A DNA stretch of 64,000 nt from Nonomuraea jabiensis. GTDB taxonomy: Bacteria; Actinomycetota; Actinomycetes; Streptosporangiales; Streptosporangiaceae. Of this stretch, positions 33,915-44,700 are shown in pieces. Every line of letters begins with the position of its first letter. The stretch's first letter is position 1. The notes under the pieces were generated by a model. The model was given only the letters and a program-made list of their open reading frames with translations. It had not been told where the DNA came from and did not search any database. The DNA lies in the NCBI RefSeq assembly GCF_014204795.1, contig NZ_JACHMB010000001.1, positions 11,870,501-11,934,500 on the forward strand, given 5' to 3'. The position numbers were made by a program, and so were the translations under genes.

Positions 33915-35249
33915 ATGACAGGCTCCGCGCAACAGACCCGGCGGGTGATCCTCGCCAGCCTGATCGGAACGTCGCTGGAGTGGTACGACTTCTTCCTCTA
34001 CACCACGGCCGCGACCCTGGTCTTCCCCAAGCTGTTCTTCCCCGCTCTCGACCCGTTCAACGCGACGCTGGCCTCGCTGACCACGAACGCCGTGGCGTTC
34101 GTCGCCCGGCCGCTCGGCGGCATCGTGTTCGGCCACTTCGGCGACCGGGCGGGGCGCAAGACCGTGCTGGTGGTGACGCTCCTGGTGATGGGCGTCTCGA
34201 CGTTCCTCATCGGCGTGCTGCCCGGCTACGCGAGCGTCGGTGTGCTGGCGCCGATCCTGCTGGCGCTGCTCCGGTTCGTGCAGGGCCTGGGGCTCGGCGG
34301 CGAGTGGGGCGGCGCGGTGATCATGTCGCTGGAGCACGGCGACGGGCGGCGACGGGGCTTCAACGCGAGCTGGCCGCAGGTCGGCGTGCCCGCCGGATAC
34401 GTGCTGGCCACGGGGCTGCTCACGCTCCTGTCGTTCACGCTGTCGGACGCGGCGTTCCTGTCGTGGGGCTGGCGGGTGCCGTTCCTGCTGTCGGGCGTGC
34501 TGGTGTTCGTGGGCCTGTGGGTGCGGCTGCGAGTCAGCGAGTCGCCGCTGTTCGCGCAGGTCGAGGAGCAGGGCGCCAAGGCGGAGATGCCGCTGCTGGA
34601 GGTGCTGCGTACGCACCCGCGGGCCCTGCTGTCCGCCTTCACCGCGCGGATCGGGGTGGACGTGGCCTTCTACACGTTCACCGCGTACATCATCGTCTAC
34701 CTCACCACGGTGCTGAAGCTGCCGCGTTCGTACGCGCTCAACGCGGTGCTGATCGGGTCGGCGCTGCAGCTCGCGCTGATCCCGCTGGCCGGCGCGCTGT
34801 CGGACCGGTTCGGGCGGCGGCCGGTCTACTTCGCGGGCGTGGTGGGCGCGGCGGTGTGGGTGTTCGCGTTCTTCCCGCTGCTCGACAGCAGGTCGTTCCC
34901 GCTGATCGCGCTGGCCGCCGTGGTCGCGCTGGTCACCCACGCCGCCATGTACGGGCCGCAGGCGGCCTTCATCGCCGAGCTGTTCAGCACGCGGCTGCGC
35001 TACAGCGGCGCCTCCATGGGCTACCAGGTGGCCGGCATCGTCGGCGGCGCCCTGGCCCCGATCATCGCCCTCAGCCTGTTCGACGCGTACAAGACCACGG
35101 TCGCGGTGTCGATCTACGTGGTGGCCGCGCTGGCGGTCACCGCCCTGGGCCTGGCCATCGCCCCGGAGACCCGCGATCTCGACCTGGCCGCGCAGCCCGA
35201 CCCCAAGGCCAAGGCTTCCCTCCCCGGCCAGGTGGGACCGTTCGCCTGA
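33915..35249 (+). CDS. MHS-family MFS symporter (metabolite:proton)
   Basis: 444 residues with 12 helices and the metabolite:H+ symporter start GTSLEWYDFFLYTTAATLVF, the loop GHFGDRAGRKTVL and FVQGLGLGGEWGGAVIMS. These transporters (like ShiA or ProP) import organic acids or osmolytes with protons. ATG 33915 has AAGGAG upstream. Regulated, by position, by the divergent GntR protein, whose FCD domain class fits an acidic substrate. Exact substrate unknown. Confidence 0.9.
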   Translation: MTGSAQQTRRVILASLIGTSLEWYDFFLYTTAATLVFPKLFFPALDPFNATLASLTTNAVAFVARPLGGIVFGHFGDRAGRKTVLVVTLLVMGVSTFLIGVLPGYASVGVLAPILLALLRFVQGLGLGGEWGGAVIMSLEHGDGRRRGFNASWPQVGVPAGYVLATGLLTLLSFTLSDAAFLSWGWRVPFLLSGVLVFVGLWVRLRVSESPLFAQVEEQGAKAEMPLLEVLRTHPRALLSAFTARIGVDVAFYTFTAYIIVYLTTVLKLPRSYALNAVLIGSALQLALIPLAGALSDRFGRRPVYFAGVVGAAVWVFAFFPLLDSRSFPLIALAAVVALVTHAAMYGPQAAFIAELFSTRLRYSGASMGYQVAGIVGGALAPIIALSLFDAYKTTVAVSIYVVAALAVTALGLAIAPETRDLDLAAQPDPKAKASLPGQVGPFA

Positions 35250-35270
35250 GCCGTGAACGCCGCGAGAAGC

Positions 35271-35300
35271 CGCGGGCGGCGGCTGCCAACGCCGCCCGCG
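35271..35300 (+). terminator. Hairpin between MHS and SPFH genes
   Basis: CGCGGGCGGCG (35271-35281) pairs perfectly with CGCCGCCCGCG (35290-35300). No T-run follows, as is common in high-GC actinomycetes. Probable terminator, or an attenuating structure just ahead of ATG 35315. Confidence 0.5.
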
Positions 35301-35314
35301 CGGAAGGGGTACTG

Positions 35315-36247
35315 ATGAGAATCGCCCTGATCATCGTCGCCGCGCTCATCGCCGTCCCCCTGCTCATCGGGGGCGTGGGGGGCCTGGAGAGCACCGGCGG
35401 CGGCGAGGTGGCCGTCGTCCGCGACGGCGGCCCGCTCGACGACAACCGGGTACGCCAGGTGATCAACCCCGGCTCCGGCCTGACCTGGACCGGCCTGTGG
35501 TCGTCCACGCACCTCTACCCGGCGCAGCAGCGCTTCTACACGATCACCGCCGACCCCAAGCGGGCCACGACGCTCGGCGTGGACGTGGTGACGGTGCCCA
35601 GCAGCGACGGGGTGAACCTCGGCATCGAAGGCACCCTCTACTTCACGCTCAACCTGGACCATCAGGCGCTGAAGACGTTCGACGACAAGTACGGCACCCG
35701 CACCTTCCGCGCCCAGGACGACCGCTCGCTCTATGCGTGGGACGGCGACGAGGGCTGGTCGGCGTTCTTCGGCCAGGCGGTCCGCCCCGTGATCGACAAC
35801 GCGCTGCGCGGCCAGATCGGCGCCATGCGCTGCGCCGAGCTCGTGCCGTCCTGCTCGCTGCTGGAGAGCTCCACGCTCAAGCCGCAGGACAGCAACGCCA
35901 ACATCGTCAAGGTGCAGAACGCGGTCGACGCCTCGCTGGCCCGCGACCTGCCGGCCACGCTCGGCGGCGACTTCCTCACCGGGCTGCGCTTCACGCTGGC
36001 CAAGGTGACGCTGCCGGGCGAGGTGCAGCAGGCCGTGGACCGCTCGCTGGCCGCCTCGGCGGCCGTCTCCGAGGCGCAGGCGAAGGTCGCCCAGGCCAGG
36101 GCGGAGGCGGACGCGAACCGGGCCAGGCAGGACGGTTACGACAAGTGCCCGGCGTGCGCGGAGATCGAGAAGCTCAAGTCGCTGCCGCAGGGCATCACGG
36201 TGTACGCCCCCGGAAATCCCCAGTCGGTCGTGGTTCCGTCGCGGTAG
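35315..36247 (+). CDS. SPFH/prohibitin-like membrane protein
   Basis: 310 residues: one N-terminal membrane helix (IALIIVAALIAVPLLIGGVG), a beta-rich SPFH-type domain (STGGGEVAVVRDGGPLDD; PSSDGVNLGIEGTLYFTLNL), then an Ala/Glu coiled coil (SEAQAKVAQARAEADANRAR). The C-terminus has a CPAC motif (YDKCPACAEIEKL), which could bind metal or react with thiols. SPFH proteins form rings that organise membrane regions and proteases. Two more cysteines at CAELVPSC. ATG 35315 is placed after GGAAGGGG. Confidence 0.8.
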   Translation: MRIALIIVAALIAVPLLIGGVGGLESTGGGEVAVVRDGGPLDDNRVRQVINPGSGLTWTGLWSSTHLYPAQQRFYTITADPKRATTLGVDVVTVPSSDGVNLGIEGTLYFTLNLDHQALKTFDDKYGTRTFRAQDDRSLYAWDGDEGWSAFFGQAVRPVIDNALRGQIGAMRCAELVPSCSLLESSTLKPQDSNANIVKVQNAVDASLARDLPATLGGDFLTGLRFTLAKVTLPGEVQQAVDRSLAASAAVSEAQAKVAQARAEADANRARQDGYDKCPACAEIEKLKSLPQGITVYAPGNPQSVVVPSR

Positions 36248-36351
36248 TCAAGGCATGGTTGACTGGTTTTGCGGCGCAGCGTCTTGGTTGTGACGGAATC
36301 GCCACCTATTCACAGAACAACCTCCACTTAATAGGCATAAACTGCGCGGCT

Positions 36352-37119
36352 GTGAGCCTGCCTGTACGTGAACGTTCCCCCCGGCCGGGCGGCGGTCGCC
36401 ACCGCCGTCCCGTGCCCACGTCCCTGCCGCCGGACGCCCCCATGCTCGTGCTCGCCACCCCCGGTGCGGCGGCCGGCGTGGCCGAAGAGATCGCGGCCGT
36501 GGTACGCGTCGACCACCCGCAGATCGAGGTGCGGCTGACGAGCGTCACCGACCTGGCGGACTCCCTGCCCTCCGGCCGCGACGCCGTCATCGTTCCCCTG
36601 CTCACCTGGGACGATCCGGTCGTCCTGGCTGAGATCGGCAAGGCGGTCGCGGCCAGCGGCAGCAGCGCCGCCGTCACCGAGGCGCTCGGCCCGCACCCAC
36701 TGCTGGCCGAGGCCCTGCACATCAGGCTCGCCGAGCGCGGCCTGGCCAGGGCCGACCGCGTACGGCTGCTGAACGTCTCCAGCCCCGTGGACGCCGTCAT
36801 CATGGCCACGGTCGGCGGGGAGCGCGCGGTGCACGCCGTGCAGGCCACGGCGGTGCTCCTGGCCTCCAGGCTCACGCTGCCGGTCGTCTCGGCCTCGCTC
36901 GACAGCGAGCCGGGCATCGCGATGGCGGCCCAGCGCCTGCACGCGGCGGGCGCCGAGCGCCTGGCCATCGCGCCCTGCATGATCGGCCACGAAGCCCCCG
37001 CCGGGATCGTCGAGCAGGCCGCCGCCTCGATCAATGCCGGGCACGCGGAACCACTCGGCGCGCACAGCGCCGTCGCCGAGCTTGTCGCACGGGCTTACGG
37101 GAGTCAACTCGCCACTTGA
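36352..37119 (+). CDS. CbiX/sirohydrochlorin chelatase-like protein
   Basis: 255 residues with two repeats resembling the CbiX/SirB fold (LVLATPGAAAGVAEEIAAVV; EALGPHPLLAEALHIRLAER; LAIAPCMIGHEAPAGIVEQA). Active chelatases normally start with a HGTR/HGSR motif carrying the metal-binding His; here the strand reads LVLATPGA with no His, so metal insertion is doubtful. No siroheme or sulfate-assimilation genes are near. GTG 36352 follows TAAACT by eight bases (leaderless). Confidence 0.6.
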   Translation: MSLPVRERSPRPGGGRHRRPVPTSLPPDAPMLVLATPGAAAGVAEEIAAVVRVDHPQIEVRLTSVTDLADSLPSGRDAVIVPLLTWDDPVVLAEIGKAVAASGSSAAVTEALGPHPLLAEALHIRLAERGLARADRVRLLNVSSPVDAVIMATVGGERAVHAVQATAVLLASRLTLPVVSASLDSEPGIAMAAQRLHAAGAERLAIAPCMIGHEAPAGIVEQAAASINAGHAEPLGAHSAVAELVARAYGSQLAT

Positions 37120-37162
37120 CAAGGGCTTGTAGAGATCACGGGACTCGCGTTACCGTCGGCAA

Positions 37163-37711
37163 ATGCGGCGGGTGGCGTACGACGGCGAACGGCTCGGCCT
37201 CCGTGACATCACGGAGGCCGACGTGCCCGCGCTGCACGCCGTCTACGGCGACGCCGCGGCCACCCAGCACATGCCGTTCGCGCCCCGCAGCCTGGCCGAG
37301 GTGGCCGGGCTCGTCGCCCAGGCCGTGGAGGCGGCCGCGGCCGAGCCACGCCTGCTCTACGTGCTGGCCGTGATCGACACGGCCCGCCGCGACGTGATCG
37401 GGGTGGCCCGCCTGCGCATCGAGGCCGACCACCCGCACAGCGCCGAGATCGGCTTCGGCCTCCACCCCGACCAGTGGGGACGCGGGGTCGGCACGGACCT
37501 CGTGCGCCTGCTGCTGTCGTTCGGGTTCAAGCAGCTCGGGCTGCACCGCCTCTGGGGCGCCCGCTCCCCGGCGAACTTACCCGCCCAGCTCGCGATGCTG
37601 ACCGCCGGGATGGTCGAGGAAGGCCGCATCCGGCACCACGTGCACACGCCGAACGGGTGGCGCGACTCGATCGTCCACTCGGCGTTACAGGACGAGTGGA
37701 CCGAACGCTAG
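37163..37711 (+). CDS. GNAT N-acetyltransferase (RimJ/RimL type)
   Basis: 182 residues with the GNAT order: LRDITEADVPALHAVYGDAA, then IGFGLHPDQWGRGVGTDLVR (acetyl-CoA loop QWGRGVGT) and GLHRLWGARSPANLPAQLAM. RimJ/RimL-like enzymes acetylate protein N-termini or small amines. ATG 37163 lies six bases after TACCGT (leaderless arrangement). Target unknown. Confidence 0.88.
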   Translation: MRRVAYDGERLGLRDITEADVPALHAVYGDAAATQHMPFAPRSLAEVAGLVAQAVEAAAAEPRLLYVLAVIDTARRDVIGVARLRIEADHPHSAEIGFGLHPDQWGRGVGTDLVRLLLSFGFKQLGLHRLWGARSPANLPAQLAMLTAGMVEEGRIRHHVHTPNGWRDSIVHSALQDEWTER

Positions 37712-37789
37712 ACCACCACGGGGAGTGGCGTGACCCGGGATTGTCGGTCGCGGGTCCTACGATGAGCCTCCTCACGGAGGGATAGTCCA

Positions 37790-38245
37790 ATGCTCGACGC
37801 GCTGATCGTGCCCCTGTTCGTCACCACGGACCTGCCGCCCGAGTCGGAGCTGGCCGAGTTCGGGGAGCTGCTCGCCGAGACGGCACGCGAGCTCCGCCAC
37901 GAGGGCGACCACTACGAGGCGTTCCTCGCGGGCAAGGTGTTCTGGCTGGACCGTCCCGTGCTGCCCGAGCAGCGGCCGGCGGCCGAGGCGGAGCTGCGCT
38001 TCGCGGGCATGCTGGGCTACCTCGCCGCCTCCGGCCCCGGCCACACCACGCGTGACGTGGTCTGCGACGTACGCCGGGCAATCGGCGAGGCCGTCACCGG
38101 CCGCTACGGCGACGTGGGGGTCGTCCCGGCCGTGTTCGCGATCCGCGACCAGGACGTCCGCGAGCGCACCCCCGATTCCGCCCTCTACTTCGACACCCGC
38201 GACGCCATCCCCGACCTGGTGACCGCGACCCGGACCTACCTCTAG
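37790..38245 (+). CDS. Conserved-looking hypothetical protein
   Basis: 151 residues, acidic and soluble, with no signal peptide or membrane helix. It starts MLDALIVPLFVTTDLPPESE and contains AGKVFWLDRPVLPEQRPAA. I do not recognise a family. ATG 37790 has GGAGGG upstream and codon use fits the host. Stands alone between the GNAT gene and a dead TetR gene. Confidence 0.6.
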   Translation: MLDALIVPLFVTTDLPPESELAEFGELLAETARELRHEGDHYEAFLAGKVFWLDRPVLPEQRPAAEAELRFAGMLGYLAASGPGHTTRDVVCDVRRAIGEAVTGRYGDVGVVPAVFAIRDQDVRERTPDSALYFDTRDAIPDLVTATRTYL

Positions 38246-38326
38246 CCAGGCGGACGGGCCGCCGCCGCTGGGCGAGCCGACGACGGAGAGGTCCTCCCAT
38301 GGCCGTGCTCGGCGACTGAGCCGGCT

Positions 38327-38699
38327 TTACGCGACCAGCAGGCAGTCGAGCAGGAGAGCGGCGATACGCCCCGGCCGTTCGGGGTCGGCGCGCTGCCGCT
38401 CGGCGGTGATCGCCGCGAGGACGACGGGCGGCACGTCCTCGGCGTCCACGTCCGCCCGGACGGTGCCGGCCCGCCTCCTGGGCCCGCGCCGGCAGCTCGG
38501 CGAACGCGCGGCGCAGGTCCAGCGCGAGTCGCTGGGTGAGCTCCGGCAGATCGACGTCCGCCCTGGCGAGCGCGTCGGCGAGGTCCTGCTTGGCGCGGGC
38601 GTCGCCGATCAGTCCGAGCAGGAACGGGAAGAACGCCGACCCGCCCTGATCCGCCTGGCGGGCCTGCTCGGCGAGCCCGCGGAGGCGGTCGGCTGTCAT
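38327..38699 (-). pseudogene. TetR-family regulator remnant
   Basis: The minus strand encodes the C-terminal ligand half of a TetR protein (FFPFLLGLIGDARAKQDLAD, ALDLRRAFAELPARAQEAG). A frameshift near 38480 moves the rest (TVRADVDAEDVPPVVLAAIT through RIAALLLDCLLVA) to another frame before TAA at 38327. The N-terminal HTH is missing. It cannot bind DNA as it stands. Confidence 0.7.
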
Positions 38700-38756
38700 C
38701 TTTCCCCCTCGCGTTCTGCTACGACCCCCACCGTACGGGCCGGCTCGCCGTCCGCG

Positions 38757-41700
38757 TCAGGAGGGCAGGCCCACCAGGACATACGAGGCCCACAGGTCGG
38801 GCTCGGCGGGGCCGTAGAGGTCGCGCAGCTCCAGTACGGCCTCCCGCACCGCCTGTGCCGGATCCATGCCGGAGCGCAGCCTGGTGTGGACGTCGCGCAT
38901 CAGGGCCCTGGTGACCTCGCCGGAGACCGGCCAGAGCGGGAGGAGCACGGACCTGGCGCCCGCGTGCAGGAACGCGTAGGCGAGGGCGGCCGCGTCGTGA
39001 CCATCGCCCGGCGTGGGGCCGCGTTCGTGGGAGCCGAGGACGACGAGCCGGGCGTTCACGGCCATGCTCATCAGCCGGCGGCCGGTCAGGAGGCCGTCGG
39101 CGAGCCCGATGCCCGAGCCGAACGGGTCGTCCGGGTCGAACACGCCCGGACACGACAGCTGCACCACGTCCCAGGTGCCGGGGAGCCGGGCCGCGGTGGC
39201 GGCCGGGCCGGTATGGGGCGGGACACCCAGCAGGGCGCCGGCGTCCCGCGCCGCCGCTTCCAGCACACCCCGAACCTCGGGCCCCGCCTCGCCTTCGGGC
39301 ACGGCCCGCGCCTGTGACTCGCTCCCGGGCACGACCCGGGGCTCTGGCTCGCTCCCGGGCACGACCCGGGACTCTGGCACGCTTCCGGGCGCGGCCCGAG
39401 GCTCTGGCACGACGGTGCTTCCCCATGCGGGGCCGGTCCCGGGTTCGGGTGTGGCCTGGCGTTCGGGGTTCGGGGTATACCCGAGCACCAGTGACCGGGT
39501 GCCCGTCGCGGGGCCCCGCCGGGTGAGGCGGGTCAGGGTGGCGACGGAGGGGGCGTAGGTCACGGGGGCGCGGTCGAGGAGGGAGCGGCCGTTCGGGGCC
39601 AGCGCGTGGAGCGGGACCCGGTGCAGCTCGGCGTGCGGGACCAGGTAGAGATGGTCCAGGTCGTCGCCGAGCGCGTCGAGGGCGTCCGACAGCAGGAGAT
39701 CGGCCAGGCGCCGCCAGACGGCCGCGCGGTGGCGGCGCGCCTCGATGTCCAGCAGCCCGGGGCGGCGGCCGACCGTGGTGGCGGTGAAGTCGGCCAGCAG
39801 GTCGTGGCCGACGGTGGTGGGGATGGCGCGCGGCTCCGACCAGCCGGTGCGGTGGGCGAGCACCGTCACGCTCTCCTCACCGACGTGGAAGCCGACCACG
39901 GCGATCCTGCTGCCGGGCCGGCCTTCGGGGGTGACGAGGGCGTCAAGGTGGAGCTGGTCGAGCGGCGGGTGCCGGTGCAGGGCGACGTAGTCGGGGGCGA
40001 GGGGTTCCATGCGGCGCCACAGCTCCTCCACCTCGGCCTCGGCGGTGCGGGCGCGTCGGAGGAGCGTCGCCGCCTCGGCCGGGTCCCGGGTGTTCCGGGC
40101 GGCTGACCTGAGCGTCTGCATGGTGTCGAGTCCGCGCCGCTCCGCCGCCACGAGCTCGGCGGGCACGCCGTCGGGCAGGGGCCAGCGCCGATGGCTGAGG
40201 TCAGCGGCGGTGGGCCGGTCCTCGATCGTCCAGGGCCAGGGCTCGTCGCCCGGACGCGCCGGCTCGGCCCAGCGCTCGCCGCCCCTCCCTTCCGACCTGA
40301 ACCCGCGGTCACCTCCATCCCCAACGGTCCCGGACCAGCGGTCATCCCTATCCCCCGCCGTCCCGGACCAGCGGTCACCCCCATCCCCCACCGTCCCGGA
40401 CCAGCGGGCATCGCCACCCCTCTCTGGGCCCGGCCAGTGGTGGTGGCCGAGGTGGGTGGTCAGGGTGTGGGACTTGGCGTGCTCCACGTGCCGCCAGGCG
40501 GCCAGGCCGCGGCCCAGGCGTACCGCGAGGCGGATCGCGCGGTCGCGGCCGGAAGTGTGGCCCAGGGCGCAGGCCCGTTCGGCGTCGGCGAGCGCGCTCG
40601 GCAGGTCGCCCAGTTCCTCGGCGGCGACGGAGCGGTTGTGCAGGGCGATCCCCAGCTCCAGCTCGTGCCCAAGTTCCTCCAGCAGCCCGATCGCCTCCGA
40701 CAGGTGCCGGTGGGCCCGAGCGTACGAGGTGGTGGTCACGTACAGCGTGCCGAGCCGGCCGAGGGCGAGCGCCTCCCCCGGCCGATATCCGATCTCCTGG
40801 GCCAGGGCCGCGGCCTCCGCCAGGTCGACCTCGGCGCGGGAGGAGTCCTCGAGGCGGGCGAGCAGGATGAGCGCCAGGACCACGCCGCGGGTCCGGCCGC
40901 GGGCGTGTTCGATGTCCAGGGCCCTTTCGGCGAAGATCCTGGCCTGATCCGTCGAGTTCCGCAGCGCGCACACCAGGCTCAGGTCGGCGTAGCTGTCGGC
41001 GAGGTGCGTCCGGGAGCCCGCCTCCTCCACGATCGCGATGGACTGCCGGTAAAGGGCCTCGGCCTCCGCCAGCTCGCCCAGCTTGAGGTGGAGTGCGCCC
41101 CGCCCGGCCAGCAGCGGGGCCCGCAGCGCGCGCCAGACCTGCGAGGACAGCACTTCGAGCCCCTCGTCGAAGGCGTGTGCGGCCTCTGCCCAGCGGGCCT
41201 GGTCGGCGCGGACGCGACCGAGCAGGTCGAGCGCCTGGACGAGGTCCGCGGGGAGCGCGGCGTCGGAGTCGCGGGCCAGGGCGACCGCCTCGGTGAGGTG
41301 GTCGGCTGCCTCGTCCAGGCGGCCCAGGTCACGGGCCGCCGCGCCGAGGTTGCGCAGGTGGTCGATCACGAGGGCATCGCGCAGCTCGTGGCCTCGGGCG
41401 GCGTACGCGTGGGCGGCCTCCGGGTCCCCCAGTGCCCGGCAGAACGAGGAGAGCTTGACCAGCAGGAACGAGTGGTAGTCGGAGGTGGGCGGGCGGCCGT
41501 TGACGGGGTTCGCGGCGAGCGTCTGCTCGGCGAGGGCGCGGGCGGTCTCCAGGTCGCCGGCGGCCTCCGCCTCCTCGATGCGGAGCCAGGTCTCCAGCCG
41601 CTCTGCGCGGTCGCCGTCCGCCGCTCTGATCGCCTGGTTCAGGGTCGCGTGGCCGCGGGTCGCCTCGCCGAGCGTGAGCTGGATGCGGGCCAGCCGCGAC

Positions 41701-44700
41701 AGCAACTCCGCGTCCAGGCCCCCGCCCATGACCGCGATGAGCTCAAACGCTCCGGCAGCCTGCGCCGAGTCGCCGAGCCCCGCCGCCGAGCCGGCGCGCC
41801 CGCCGCGGTCATCCGGCTGTCCCGAGCCCGTGGGGTTCGCCGACTCGCCGGGCGACGCCGAGCCGCCGGGCGACGCCGAGCCGCCGGGCGACGCTGGGTC
41901 GGGGGACGTCGCCGGGTGGAGGGGCGCAGGCCGGTCGAAGGGCGCGCGCGGGTCGAGGGATGCCGGCGGGCCCAGGGTTGCAGGCCGGTCCAAAGACGCC
42001 CGCCGGTCAAGAGGCGCGGGGCGGTCAGGAGGCGTGGGTGGTGGGGTGAGGGTGGAGAGGCCGGCTTCGAGGGCGGCTCGGGCACGGCGGAACTCGCCGC
42101 GTTCCTCCAGCGCGAAGCCGAGCTTGATCGAGGTGAGCGCCGCCAGCCGGGGCTGCCCACCGGCGCGGAACCCCGCCACCGCCAGCTCCAGCGCCTCCAC
42201 CTGCGCGTCCAGGTCCCCGGTACGGGCCGCCAGCGCGGCCAGCCGGTCGCGGACGACGGCCTCCTTGAGCGGGTCCCCGGCGGACAGCCCCAGGGCAGAG
42301 CTCAGCCGTTCCGCCGCCTCGTCCCACGAGCCGAGCCGCAGGTCCACCGCCACCCGCCCCAGCACGGCCACGAGGACGGCCCCCACGTCACCCTCGGCGG
42401 CGGCCAGCTCCAGCGCCCGCTCCAGGTCGGCCAGCGCGTCGTCGTAGCGGTCGAGGGCGGTCAGGCAGGAGGCCCGCATGGTCAGCGCGGACGCCTCCTT
42501 GACCGGGACACGCAGCCTGGCGAACGCCTCCGCCGCCGCCCCGAACTCCTCCAGCGCCCGCCCCGGCTCCCCCTCCGCGTACGAGAGCGCGCCCAGGTTG
42601 TAGCGCGCCGAGGCGGCCCCGTCGTAGTGGCCGAGCGACTCGTACTCGCGCTCGGCCAGCCCGAAGGCCGTCCTGGCGCCGTCGGCGTCGCCACGGGCCC
42701 GGCGGCGGCCCGCGATGCGGTACCACTCGTCGGCGGGCTCGCGCCGTTCCCCCCGGCGCCGCACGATCTCCACCAGCCGGGTCTCGCAGGCGGCGGCCTG
42801 CCCGGGATGGCCGCGCTCCACCAGCAGGACGGCGTGCGCGTCGAGCGCCCGGCACGCGTCCTCCCACGCCCCGGCCGCCTCCAGCTCGATGGCGCAGGCG
42901 GCCATGCGTTCCGCGGCCGCGGTGAGGTCGTCCTGGTCGACGGCCGCCCGGGCGGCGTGGACGAGCGCCATGGCGGCCGGCACCGTCTCGCCCAGCTCCC
43001 GATAGAGCTCACGGGCCTGTACCGCGCAGGCCACGGCGCCGTCCGGGTCGCCGGCCGCCAGGAACGCCTCCGCCGCGTGCCCCTGCTGGGCCGCCTCCTC
43101 CGCCGCCAGCCCGGCGCTCTCGCACAGGGCGATGGCGCGGTGGTGGTGTTCGAGGGCGCGGACCGGGTCGCCGGCCGCGAGCAGGACGACGCCCATGCTG
43201 CCGAGCTGGAGCGCCTCGGCCCGGACCTCGCCCAGCGAGCCGTAGCCGGCCGCCGACCGCGCGAACGACTCCAGCGCCGCCCCCAGCTCGCCCAGCTCCT
43301 GGTACGCGCGCCCCTGCTCGGCCAGCGCGTACGCCATCCGAGCCGGCGCCCCGGAGCCGAACGCCTCCGCCGCGCGCCCCAGCACGGCGCAGGCCACCCG
43401 CCGCCGCCCGAGCGAGGCCAGCCGCAGCCCGGTCTCCAGCAGGAATTCGCCGGGCGATTCGGCCTGCCGCTCGGCGTAACGCAGCAGCTCGACCGTGACC
43501 TCGTCGTCCCGCGCGGCCAGCGCCAGCTCGGTCGCGGCCCCGGCGAGCCGCTCGTCCGGCGGCGGCGTCCCGTCGAGGGCCGCGCCGAGCTGCGACAGCA
43601 GCTCGGGGTCCCCTTCCCGGGCGAGTTCGAGCACCTCCCCCAGGTCCCCGGGGTCGCCCTGCGTCGAGAAGCGCGCCAGCAGCGCCCCGCACAGCACCCG
43701 CTGCGCGGGCGCCGGGTCCTGGGCGGACTTCACGGCCAGCTCCAGACCCTGGCGCGCGGACGCCACCGCCTCGTTCAGGTCCTCCACCCGTCCCGAGTGC
43801 GCGGCCCGCCAGCGCAGCACCTCCGAGACGAGCCCGTACGCCTCCGCCCGCGGCGACAGCCGCTCACCGGCCGCCAGGGCCTCCCGTAACGCGGCGATCG
43901 CCTCGTCGGCGCGCCCGTCGTCGAGGTCCAGCTTGAGCGCCTGGCCGAGCAGCATCAGGACCCTGGCCCTGGCCGGGTCCCGCTCCCCGTGGGCCGCGAG
44001 CGCGGCACGCGCGGCCGCGATCGGCTCGGCGGGGTCGCCGCCGGTCACGACGGCCCGCCTGAGCAGCGCGTTCGCCAGGTTGGCGAGCAGCCTGGCGCGG
44101 TCGGGGTGCCCGCGCGGCGCCTGGCCGGCCGCCTCGCGCATGACCTCGACGGCGGTCTCCAGGTCGCCGGAGTCGCCGGTGACGCCGTACCGATTCCAGC
44201 GGCGGTCTCCCAGCAGCCCGAGCCGCACGACGGGGTCGGTGCCGAGCCCGCGCGCCGTCTCGCCGGGCGTCATGTGCAGGGCCTCCAGCATCTCCGTCCC
44301 GGCCTCGAGCGAGCGCTCGTCCCCCGTGACGACGAACCACTCGACCAGCCCGGCCGCGTACGGCGCCAGCACGCCGGGATGGGCCCACTTCTCGTGCCAG
44401 AAGTCCAGCGCGCACTGCCCGACCCTGATGAACGCCAGCAGGTCGCGGTCGGCGTACGACCCGGCCGCACGCGTCCAGGTGAGCTCGACCAGCGCCAGCA
44501 GCGCTTGCGACCGTTCCTGGCCGGCCGGCGGCGCCTGCGCGGCCGTCACGTACGCCGTGGCCAGCTCCTCGTCGCCGAACGCCGCCAGCCCGAGCGCCGT
44601 GCCCAGCTCGTCCACGTGCGCCGGCTCGGCCAGCGCCGCCCTGAACAGCACGTGTACGGCGTCGTCGACGACCTCCAGCTCCCCCGTCGCCCCGAACAGC

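Noticed and set aside
33980..35250. Long alternate-frame ORF across the MHS gene
   Set aside because: The frame at 33915-35249 carries the MHS motifs; only the portion after 35315 in this alternate frame is coding (SPFH gene).
40191..43889. 1232-codon ORF antisense to the TPR-CHAT gene
   Set aside because: Arg/Gly/Val-rich with no motifs, while the other strand shows repeat and CHAT motifs; it is a composition shadow.
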